Of a stretch of 6,118 bases of DNA, positions 1 through 5,674 are shown piece after piece (the stretch's first letter is position 1; every line of letters starts with the position of its first letter). This DNA is from Bacilli bacterium (lineage in GTDB: Bacteria; Bacillota_I; Bacilli_A; ML615J-28; CAG-698), in contig JAQUYR010000074.1 of NCBI GenBank assembly GCA_028691715.1, forward strand, positions 1-6,118, written 5' to 3'. Below the pieces are notes generated by a model. That model was not told the DNA's origin. It ran no database searches and worked only from the letters and a program-made list of their open reading frames with translations. The translations under genes were made by a program, and so were the position numbers.

Positions 1-1450
1 ATTTATAATTCCTAATCGTGTCCTTAAAAAAAGCAATGGCTTCAATTATGCTGTTTATAGAAATGCTTTCATCTATTCCATGCATTCTTTTTAGGTCTTC
101 ATTGGTGACCCTAGTTGGAGTAAAGCGGATAGTACAATCGCAAATCTCCTCATATTCCCTGGCATCAGTTCTTCCAGTTATAACATAAGGTGCTATACCC
201 ACATCAGGAAAATTCTTTTTAACCATTTCTTCAATATATTTATATCCCTTAGCCTTTTTATCGACTTTTTTAGTCGCTTCAGCCCCATTGATTAAGCTTC
301 CACTCACTCCATATTTACTGGCAACCTTATTTAGAGCATTCAAAGACTCAGCAATATTTTGAATAGGATGAGTTCTGATATTGGCAATAACTTTCGCCTT
401 TGAGGGGATGACATTAGGAGCATCGCTTCCCTCAGCCATTGTAAAGGCACATGTAGTTCCCAAGATGGCTCTTCCATAAGGTGAGACTGCTGGTAATAAT
501 TTGGTCAATAATGGTTTAAATAGCCAAAAATTAGCAAACAGCAAGCGATAAGAAAAACTCATATATGGAGCCATGCATTCGAACATATCCTGAACTTCTT
601 CAATAAATTTTGCTTTTAAAGGATTTTTATTTTCAACATCAGCTATGAATTTGGCAAGTTGAACAAGAGGAGTATTTTTACCAGGAGTGCTTGAATGGCC
701 ACCGATTCCTGTTTTTGTAAATTCTAGATTGGCAAAGCCCTTTTCCAATATTCCAATAACGGCAAAAGGGGCATTTAATGTTGGAAGAACTCCACTGATA
801 ATAGCTCCACCTTCATCAAGAACGAGATCAAAGCTGATATTTTGGCTTTTTAAATATTCCACTGTTCTGACTGCACCATGACCAGCTATTTCTTCATCAG
901 CTGATGACCCCAAGTAAATATCGACTTCTGGAACAAAACCTTCCTTTAAAAGATCCTCAACTGCCTGCATAAATGAATAGAATGAAGATTTGTTATCAAA
1001 AGATCCCCTACCAAAAACTCTACCATCAGCAAATTCTCCAGAGAATGGATCTCTTGACCAGCCATCTTTTGTAGCAGGAACAACATCAAAATGACCGATA
1101 AAAAGAATTGGTTTCTTGTCCTTATTTTTACCATTCCACTTATACAATAAAGAATACCCTTCGATAACAGTTTTCTCCAGTTTCTGATGTATTAATGGAA
1201 ACATCTCCTCGATTACTCGATGAAAATGAATAAATCTTTCATCATCAGCTTTGGATGTATAAGAAACAGTATCACATTTTACAAGTTCACCCAATTTACC
1301 AGCAAATTCCTCAGTCCGATTGACATCGCCGTTGACTTCTTTTGCTCCACTATACTCTTTTTTTATCAATAGAGCTCTTATTGAAGCAATAACAAACAGT
1401 ATTAATATAATTAATAGAATTCCTAAAATTATATATAAGATATACTCCAT
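1..1450 (-). CDS. Membrane-anchored M20 family metallopeptidase, PM20D1/CPS1-like (3' end at window edge)
   Basis: This encodes a di-metal amidohydrolase of the M20 family; 483 codons are visible. Residues 4-24 form one hydrophobic segment followed by R25, K30 and K31, a membrane anchor rather than a cleavable signal. The metal-site motifs are all intact: GHFDVVPA (H120, D122), GRGSFDNK (D152), SADEEIAG (E186 as likely general base, E187 ligand), LDEGG (D212), GGHSSTPG (H252, dimerisation-domain His), GRTDAREY (D429, R431) and MHGIDE (H457). This set matches yeast carboxypeptidase S and animal PM20D1, which cleave C-terminal residues or N-acyl amino acids. The substrate here is unknown. The start is supported by AGGTGA at 1455-1460, which overlaps the stop of the upstream gene 8 nt away. 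The last full codon is at 2-4, and base 1 gives T as the first base of the next codon. A stop directly outside the window would fit the family's usual length. It is the last gene seen of a three-gene operon. Confidence 0.93.
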   Translation of the reverse strand, partial: MEYILYIILGILLIILILFVIASIRALLIKKEYSGAKEVNGDVNRTEEFAGKLGELVKCDTVSYTSKADDERFIHFHRVIEEMFPLIHQKLEKTVIEGYSLLYKWNGKNKDKKPILFIGHFDVVPATKDGWSRDPFSGEFADGRVFGRGSFDNKSSFYSFMQAVEDLLKEGFVPEVDIYLGSSADEEIAGHGAVRTVEYLKSQNISFDLVLDEGGAIISGVLPTLNAPFAVIGILEKGFANLEFTKTGIGGHSSTPGKNTPLVQLAKFIADVENKNPLKAKFIEEVQDMFECMAPYMSFSYRLLFANFWLFKPLLTKLLPAVSPYGRAILGTTCAFTMAEGSDAPNVIPSKAKVIANIRTHPIQNIAESLNALNKVASKYGVSGSLINGAEATKKVDKKAKGYKYIEEMVKKNFPDVGIAPYVITGRTDAREYEEICDCTIRFTPTRVTNEDLKRMHGIDESISINSIIEAIAFFKDTIRNYK

Positions 1451-1458
1451 ATTTTCAC

Positions 1459-2115
1459 CTATATTACTTTCTTAACATATAATATTCGTGCTATAACTAG
1501 AGAAAGGGCTACACAAATGATGATATAAATGGAAACATCATTCGCTATTTTTGGTAAAACTAGAGCTCCAACTGTAGATAATAGAAAGACAATTATTCCC
1601 AGTAGAGGAATATCTCTAAAATATTTATAACCCAGTGCTCCGAATAGAGCAGGAACAACCCAGGCAAAAGCTGGTTCTAAAACTTTAGATGTCAGAATGG
1701 GTGATAAGGGAACTAATAGGATAACTCCCAAAGTCATGATTGTTGAATTGACAATAGTTGATGTTCCAACCGCCAGAGTCGAAACAACTTCATTCTCTGG
1801 AGTTCCGATTGTAGTCTTAGCTACAGCCTGAGCATTAGCAGCACAAGGAACCTTTAAGTTTACAAGATTTCCTGTGACAAAGGCTAGATATGTAGCACTA
1901 GTACCAATTAATGGACCATAAGTTCCCACTTCAACAAACCCTCCAGGAATATTTAAAATGGAAACAGTTAAAATGGCGGTGAACATTGCTGACCATATTG
2001 GAGAAACATTTAATACTAGGCACATCGTTGTGGGGATGGCTAACATAATAAAAATGGCTATTGCTAAATATATTCTTCCATGCTTATGCATGGTCTCATT
2101 ATAATCTTTTACCAT
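1459..2115 (-). CDS. Polytopic membrane protein of unknown function, partner of the DUF5058-like protein
   Basis: This is a 218-aa, strongly hydrophobic protein with about six or seven membrane segments (roughly 13-33, 37-57, 66-84, 113-138, 147-163, 169-187, 192-212). I do not recognise a named family. Between the second and fourth segments it has small and polar residues unusual for plain membrane helices: GGFVEVGTYGP (58-68), GTSATY (71-76), VPCAANAQ (89-96), GTPENE (104-109) and GTSTIVNST (117-125). Such glycine-, asparagine- and threonine-rich stretches often line a substrate path or re-entrant loop; that is inference. The start is firm: the ATG overlaps the upstream stop by one base (TAATG), and AGGAGG at 2125-2130 lies 9 nt before it. 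The gene is translationally coupled to the 263-aa membrane protein and followed 8 nt later by the M20 peptidase. The most likely role is one half of a two-protein transporter. Confidence 0.85.
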   Translation of the reverse strand: MVKDYNETMHKHGRIYLAIAIFIMLAIPTTMCLVLNVSPIWSAMFTAILTVSILNIPGGFVEVGTYGPLIGTSATYLAFVTGNLVNLKVPCAANAQAVAKTTIGTPENEVVSTLAVGTSTIVNSTIMTLGVILLVPLSPILTSKVLEPAFAWVVPALFGALGYKYFRDIPLLGIIVFLLSTVGALVLPKIANDVSIYIIICVALSLVIARILYVKKVI

Positions 2116-2906
2116 TAGTAGATACCTCCTAATCCTAGTAATAAAGCTGTAATCATTCCTAGTAGCATACTAAATGCTAAAGAGAAATTTTCTAACCATT
2201 TTTGCTTCTTCTTTTTAATCAGATAATCGAAAAACATCATCGAAAAGAAAGAGACAAAAAGAACAACAATCGGTACGTAAGTCGATTTTGTCAAGGCATC
2301 AATCCTTGTTCCTGTTGTTTCATCAAACACTTTTTTAGTAAATGGTATTAACCACGAAAAGGCTTGTCCACTGAAGGCACTAACAATACCAATAAATACC
2401 GCTGTGAATAAAATTTTATTCATCCATTTGTTTTCTTTTTTAGCAGTGGCTTTAGAAACTCTTTTTTGATATTTTTTAAATAGAAATAAACAGATTAGGC
2501 ATCCCCAAATAATTCCTATTGTCATTACCCAGGCAATTGTCACGAATAACTCAGCATCCATTCCACTGGCTACAAGTCCTCCTTGACTACTAGCAGCAGC
2601 TGAAGCTGCCATTAGTTCATAGTGTAAAGCTCCAATTATTGATAATCTGATCCATGGTAGGGGAATTCCAATAACTCCAGATAAGGTGATTACTCCGATG
2701 AATATTCCAATAGAGGGGGCAATTGAAAACGTCAAACTGGAAACAACAACCTTTTTCAGCGTTTCCTTTTCCATATCCAATTCTCTACCTCGTTTCCAAG
2801 CCCGATAAAGAAAATAACTCGTTCCAACAATGATAAATATGGTGACAAAAATAGCTATTGCATATAGCCACCAAGAATTAACAATCTTTGATACTGCTTC
2901 ACTCAT
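2115..2906 (-). CDS. Polytopic membrane protein resembling the DUF5058 family
   Basis: This is a 263-aa integral membrane protein and the first gene of the operon. Hydrophobic segments lie at about 13-35, 55-80, 86-106, 119-143, 163-187, 209-230 and 238-260. Basic loops follow segments 1, 4 and 6 (36-52, 144-162, 231-236), placing those loops in the cytoplasm by the positive-inside rule. The stretch at 62-105 (APSIGIF, IPLPWIRLS, HYELMAA) recalls from memory the uncharacterised DUF5058 family; this was not checked by search. An ATG in frame at 2942 would add 12 residues. I reject it because it directly abuts the promoter -10 box, so transcription should begin downstream of it. The ATG at 2906 instead has AAAGGAA 7 nt upstream. 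The stop overlaps the next start as TAATG. The function is unknown; a subunit of a transporter for the substrate or product of the M20 enzyme is the simplest reading. Confidence 0.85.
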   Translation of the reverse strand: MSEAVSKIVNSWWLYAIAIFVTIFIIVGTSYFLYRAWKRGRELDMEKETLKKVVVSSLTFSIAPSIGIFIGVITLSGVIGIPLPWIRLSIIGALHYELMAASAAASSQGGLVASGMDAELFVTIAWVMTIGIIWGCLICLFLFKKYQKRVSKATAKKENKWMNKILFTAVFIGIVSAFSGQAFSWLIPFTKKVFDETTGTRIDALTKSTYVPIVVLFVSFFSMMFFDYLIKKKKQKWLENFSLAFSMLLGMITALLLGLGGIY

Positions 2907-2913
2907 ACAATTA

Positions 2914-2920
2914 TTCCTTT
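2914..2920 (-). promoter_or_regulatory. Ribosome binding site deciding the start at 2906
   Basis: AAAGGAA on the minus strand sits 7 nt before the ATG at 2906. The alternative in-frame ATG at 2942 has no such site and lies at about the predicted transcription start. This fixes the membrane protein at 263 aa. Confidence 0.75.
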
Positions 2921-2942
2921 CATAACTATTTTTAATAGCCAT

Positions 2943-2971
2943 ATTATATCATTTTTACGGATTAAAAACAA
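2943..2971 (-). promoter_or_regulatory. Promoter of the membrane-protein/M20 peptidase operon
   Basis: On the minus strand there is a -35 TTGTTT (2971-2966), a 17-bp spacer and a perfect -10 TATAAT (2948-2943) preceded by an extended TGA. Transcription should start near 2936, giving a leader of about 30 nt before the ATG at 2906. The -35 overlaps one arm of a dyad at 2967-2983, a plausible repressor site. Confidence 0.75.
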
Positions 2972-2983
2972 TTTTAGATTGTT
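2967..2983. promoter_or_regulatory. Candidate operator dyad between divergent promoters
   Basis: AACAAT, 5 bp, then ATTGTT form a perfect inverted repeat with centres about 11 bp apart, one helical turn, which suits a dimeric regulator. The left arm overlaps the -35 of the leftward promoter. The right arm lies just upstream of the -35 region of the rightward promoter. No regulator gene is next to it, and AT-rich DNA makes short dyads common by chance. Confidence 0.35.
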
Positions 2984-2984
2984 A

Positions 2985-3013
2985 TTTATTTAAAAAGGAG
3001 TCTATGATATAAT
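2985..3013 (+). promoter_or_regulatory. Promoter of the RNA methyltransferase gene
   Basis: There is a perfect -10 TATAAT at 3008-3013, extended by TG at 3005-3006. The -35 at 17-bp spacing is poor (TTTATT, 2985-2990), so the extended -10 probably carries recognition. The predicted start is near 3019-3021, leaving only about 14 nt of leader before the GTG at 3034. Confidence 0.65.
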
Positions 3014-3018
3014 TAATC

Positions 3019-3030
3019 AATGGATGTGAT
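3019..3030 (+). promoter_or_regulatory. Extended Shine-Dalgarno site supporting the GTG start at 3034
   Basis: AATGGATGTGAT matches AAAGGAGGTGAT, the complement of the usual 16S rRNA 3' tail, at 10 of 12 positions. Its GGATG core ends 7 nt before the GTG. No ATG in frame lies between the upstream TAA (3010-3012) and this GTG. Confidence 0.65.
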
Positions 3031-3033
3031 AGT

Positions 3034-3828
3034 GTGAATTTAGAAAAAATTAGTAAGAAACACGAGGTTATTCATTATTTCCGTGATCTTCTTAAGAATA
3101 ACAAGACAAGTAATATAATAGTTACCGATGATATAAATATTCTATCCTTGGCTATTAAAAACAATCTAAAGATTTTGAATCTTCTCATATGTGATGAGAA
3201 AGAATATCAGAAGAGTACCTCCATTTTAATTGACGATTGTATAATAAAAGCTCAAAAGGCGTATGCAATTAGTGAATTAGTCTTCAGTTCTCTCAAACAA
3301 AAGGAGAATTCAATTGGTATAGTTGCCACTATTGAATTAAACATCCAATCACTGGATGATTTCAAAAATAAAAATTTTTTAGTGGTATGTGATTCTTTAG
3401 AGAATCCTGGTAATCTGGGAACAATATTTAGAACTTTAGATAGTGCTCAAGTTGATGGTGCTATCTGTCTTGATTTGGTAACCAGTCTCACAAATCCAAA
3501 GCTTACAACCTCTGCTAGAGGCTGTAATTTGATTGTACCAACATGTGAAACGACTTTTGAAGTTTGTAGCAAATGGCTTCTAGAGAATAACTATACCATT
3601 TATCTTGGGGAACCTAATTTAGGAGAAGATTATCAATCCTATGATTATTCCAATAAAATAGCCATTGTGGTTGGTAATGAAAGATTTGGTATCAACCCTA
3701 AATGGTATGATCTTGAACACAAAAAGGTATATATTCCTATGTACGGAAGCAATAACAGTTTAAATGTTAGTGTAGCTGCTTCAATTCTGATATATGAAGC
3801 GACAATGAAAAGAAAAAAACAAGACTAG
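3034..3828 (+). CDS. SpoU/TrmH-family RNA 2'-O-ribose methyltransferase
   Basis: This 264-aa enzyme is expected to move a methyl group from S-adenosylmethionine to a ribose 2'-OH in rRNA or tRNA. All three SPOUT motifs are present near the C-terminus: NPGNLGTIFRT (124-134, with N124 and R133), IVVGNERFGI (211-220, with N215 and E216) and IPMYGSNNSLNVSVAAS (234-250, with the S242-L243-N244 signature). Residues 1-100 take the place of the L30e-like substrate-binding domain. They are divergent: the usual G-x-F-x-x-EG stretch reads SNIIVTDD (26-33) here. The length is normal for the RlmB/TsnR-like group, but the target nucleotide cannot be assigned. The gene uses a GTG start with an extended Shine-Dalgarno site. 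It is transcribed divergently from the membrane-protein operon and convergently with the acyltransferase, whose stop codon it overlaps. The last codons (RKKQD) form one arm of the shared terminator. Confidence 0.93.
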   Translation: MNLEKISKKHEVIHYFRDLLKNNKTSNIIVTDDINILSLAIKNNLKILNLLICDEKEYQKSTSILIDDCIIKAQKAYAISELVFSSLKQKENSIGIVATIELNIQSLDDFKNKNFLVVCDSLENPGNLGTIFRTLDSAQVDGAICLDLVTSLTNPKLTTSARGCNLIVPTCETTFEVCSKWLLENNYTIYLGEPNLGEDYQSYDYSNKIAIVVGNERFGINPKWYDLEHKKVYIPMYGSNNSLNVSVAASILIYEATMKRKKQD

Positions 3829-3847
3829 AGTTTTTCAGTCTTGTTTT
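3816..3847. terminator. Bidirectional intrinsic terminator inside two convergent coding ends
   Basis: AAAACAAGACT (3816-3826) and AGTCTTGTTTT (3837-3847) make a perfect 11-bp stem with a 10-nt loop. T-rich DNA follows on the plus strand (3844-3856), and a run of seven A at 3813-3819 gives a T tract on the minus strand. The left arm encodes the end of the methyltransferase and the right arm the end of the acyltransferase. Confidence 0.8.
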
Positions 3848-5102
3848 CTTTTTCTTGATATAATTTATACAATTCTTCAGTAGCAAAATGAATTTTGGTC
3901 ACAACATTTTTATAGTTTTTGAAATAAGCATGGAAGGTATCATCCAGTGTTGATAAATCAATACAGTCACCTTTACCATTATATTCCACCTCAATATGGC
4001 AACTATACATTGAAGGAACATCCTTTATCAGTGTACGCTTATTACCATCGAGATTATAATCAAGAACAAAACCATTTTTATCATGCTTTAGATGCCCAGG
4101 TCCAATATTAATAAATCCTTTAGCATTTGGAAGACTATCGACATCAACATCATCTTCGATCAGATACTTGCCAGCAATGATTTCTTTTCTGACTTCTTCT
4201 CTTTCCCACTCATACCAATCAGGAATAAAAGAAAATTCTGTCTTTCCCGCTCTAGCTTTTAGCTGACCATACTCATCCATATCATAAATCTTACCGCACT
4301 CAGTGCAAAATACTGAACTATCCTTGCTATCCATGCAATACTCTTTGTTACAATTTGGACACTTATATAGAACTTTATGAATTCCTTCAGCACGTTTTTT
4401 ATAAGTAGTTCTAATTTTATTTTCCTTTTGCCAGCGATATTCATCATAGATGAAGGCCTCTGAAATCTTTTTGTTTATTTCCTCAACAGAAAGTTCTTTT
4501 AGCTCATCAACATCCAAAACCTTAGTCATCACCGCTTCACTTCTGTTTTTGCGATGTTTTAGATTCCAAAATGGGCTATCGATATAATGACCATTCATAT
4601 TCAAAACAACTACTGGAACTTTCACTAATTTCATCATTTTACCCAAACTTTCAGGTAGAGGTGAAGGTGTTCCCACTAATGAATATCTTGCTTCTGGATA
4701 TAAGACAACAATTTGTTTTAAAGTGTTCAAAGCATATAGTATATGGCGAACTAAAAGGATATCATTGGTAAATTTTCTTTTACAAATGCATCCCACTTTA
4801 CGAAGGAGTCCCTCGCGATGGATAAATCCATCAATAGCAACAACATAGTTTGCTGAGTGAGGAAAAATTGCCTTTGTTGTTACTTTAAAATCCATAAAGG
4901 CATTATGATTACAGAGTAAAATATATGGTGTCTTTATACCGTCCATGTTAATCTTCTTTATCTGCCTCTTAGATGACAGCATTACTGGAAAGCAGATTAT
5001 CCAAGCAAGAATTTTTAAATACCATCGCTGCTTTTCTGGTTTCTTTTGCATATCAAACTTAGTATATAAATCGCGATCTTTTTTATTATCAAATTGTCCC
5101 AT
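3825..5102 (-). CDS. PlsC-like acyltransferase fused to a zinc ribbon and C-terminal PH-like domain
   Basis: This 425-aa protein probably acylates lysophosphatidate or a related lipid acceptor. The acyltransferase part (about 25-200) has NHNAFMD (65-71, catalytic H66 and D71), a motif II equivalent VGCICKR (103-109), YPEARYS (135-141) in place of the usual FPEGTRS, and VPVVVL (162-167). A hydrophobic stretch at 28-43 suggests membrane contact. CPNC (248-251) and CTEC (266-269) form a four-cysteine zinc ribbon. Residues 328-417 look beta-rich with a closing helix, a pattern like bacterial PH domains; this part is inference. AGAGGAG 4 nt upstream supports the start. A consensus promoter and a palindrome precede the gene. 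Canonical PlsC is about 200-250 aa, so this is a long multidomain form. The altered motif III leaves substrate and acyl donor uncertain. Confidence 0.88.
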   Translation of the reverse strand: MGQFDNKKDRDLYTKFDMQKKPEKQRWYLKILAWIICFPVMLSSKRQIKKINMDGIKTPYILLCNHNAFMDFKVTTKAIFPHSANYVVAIDGFIHREGLLRKVGCICKRKFTNDILLVRHILYALNTLKQIVVLYPEARYSLVGTPSPLPESLGKMMKLVKVPVVVLNMNGHYIDSPFWNLKHRKNRSEAVMTKVLDVDELKELSVEEINKKISEAFIYDEYRWQKENKIRTTYKKRAEGIHKVLYKCPNCNKEYCMDSKDSSVFCTECGKIYDMDEYGQLKARAGKTEFSFIPDWYEWEREEVRKEIIAGKYLIEDDVDVDSLPNAKGFINIGPGHLKHDKNGFVLDYNLDGNKRTLIKDVPSMYSCHIEVEYNGKGDCIDLSTLDDTFHAYFKNYKNVVTKIHFATEELYKLYQEKENKTEKL

Positions 5103-5141
5103 AAATCTCCTCTAACGATTATCATTATTTTATACTTCTAC

Positions 5142-5169
5142 ATTATACCTTATTTTCTTGTATTATCAA
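5142..5169 (-). promoter_or_regulatory. Promoter of the acyltransferase gene
   Basis: On the minus strand there is a -35 TTGATA (5169-5164), a 16-bp spacer and a -10 TATAAT (5147-5142). Transcription should start about 33 nt before the ATG at 5102. It lies after the terminator of the upstream pair, so the acyltransferase appears to be its own unit. Confidence 0.75.
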
Positions 5170-5182
5170 GGAATATATTCCT
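5169..5182. promoter_or_regulatory. 14-bp perfect palindrome upstream of the acyltransferase promoter
   Basis: AGGAATATATTCCT is perfectly self-complementary and directly abuts (shares one base with) the -35 box of the acyltransferase promoter. It sits in the narrow space between that promoter and the preceding terminator. An operator or activator site is plausible; no regulator can be named. Confidence 0.4.
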
Positions 5183-5217
5183 AAAAAAAAGACTAATTTA
5201 TATTATTAGTCTTTTTT
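5183..5217 (-). terminator. Intrinsic terminator after the NifX-like gene
   Basis: A perfect 13-bp inverted repeat, AAAAAAGACTAAT (5185-5197) and ATTAGTCTTTTTT (5205-5217), has a 7-nt loop. On the minus strand it is followed by eight T (5190-5183). It begins 3 nt after the stop of the NifX-like gene. The matching T run on the plus strand means it could also work in the other direction. Confidence 0.85.
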
Positions 5218-5220
5218 AAT

Positions 5221-5577
5221 CTAATGATGACACTCGCCAGCATGTTGATGTTGATGACAAACTGAACCAGTGGATTTTAATTCTCCAGCCATGTATTTTT
5301 TAACAGTTTCTATAATATTTCCACTTGCTCCAGTAATCACTTCAATTTTCTTTTCATTGAAAAGATCTATTGCTCCACCGCCAATACCACCAGCAATAAT
5401 GATGTCAACACCGTTTTCTTTTAGAAAAACCGGTAAAAATCCTGGTTTATGACCTGGATTTGCAATAAAATACTCTTTGGTAATTGAATTATTTTCAATT
5501 TCAAAGATTTCAAATCCTTCGCAATGGCCAAAATGACCAGCTACTTCTTTATTTGTACTTGCTATAGCAATTTTCAT
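5221..5577 (-). CDS. NifX/NafY-like dinitrogenase iron-molybdenum cofactor family protein with Cys/His tail
   Basis: This 118-aa cytoplasmic protein belongs to the NifX/NafY (MTH1175-type) fold family, whose nif members carry FeMo-cofactor precursors. Stand-alone members like this one occur in many anaerobes without nitrogenase and have no firmly known cargo. Visible hallmarks are the N-terminal MKIAIAS strand, GHFGHCEGFEIFEI (14-27), NPGHKPGFLPVFL (40-52), the glycine-rich AGGIGGGAIDLF (62-73) and ITGASG (81-86). The last twelve residues (107-118) contain C107, C116 and five histidines, a likely metal site. AAGGTGAG at 5581-5588 supports the start. The gene lies 97 nt downstream of the Mrp ATPase gene on the same strand, with no good terminator between, so co-transcription is likely. 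It ends in a strong terminator. No other nitrogen-fixation gene is visible, so a general iron-sulfur or metallocluster role is more likely than nitrogen fixation. Confidence 0.9.
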   Translation of the reverse strand: MKIAIASTNKEVAGHFGHCEGFEIFEIENNSITKEYFIANPGHKPGFLPVFLKENGVDIIIAGGIGGGAIDLFNEKKIEVITGASGNIIETVKKYMAGELKSTGSVCHQHQHAGECHH

Positions 5578-5674
5578 ATTCTCACCTTATATCTTTCTTT
5601 GTCTATTTTGAATTCATTCTCAAACAATTATTGCTTTTGTTAAAGATTTTACTATTGATTCTTAACTTTTATCT
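5578..5674. other. Gap between the Mrp and NifX-like genes
   Basis: This 97-nt AT-rich spacer holds the ribosome site of the NifX-like gene. I see no convincing promoter, and no terminator oriented to stop the Mrp transcript. Confidence 0.5.

Noticed and set aside
687..881. 64-codon open frame on the plus strand inside the M20 gene
   Set aside because: It lies antisense to well-conserved M20 motifs and has no ribosome site; it is a shadow frame.
2907..2942. Upstream in-frame ATG at 2942 extending the DUF5058-like protein by 12 residues
   Set aside because: It directly follows the -10 box, so it would lie at or before the transcription start, and it has no ribosome site. The ATG at 2906 has one.
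3004..3012. Minimal ORF ATG-ATA-TAA preceded by AAAGGAG, in frame with the methyltransferase
   Set aside because: The bases coincide with an extended -10 promoter, and the spacing from AAGGAG (3 nt) is too short for efficient initiation. A leader peptide or frameshifted start is less likely.
4259..4771. Short open frames overlapping the acyltransferase on both strands
   Set aside because: The enclosing frame carries the catalytic and zinc-ribbon motifs. The alternatives have no domain or initiation signal.
5639..5670. Imperfect hairpin GTTAAAGA/TCTTAAC followed by TTTT on the plus strand
   Set aside because: The stem has a bulge and is almost all A-T with a 13-nt loop. The T run is on the wrong side for the minus-strand Mrp transcript, and there is no plus-strand gene to terminate.
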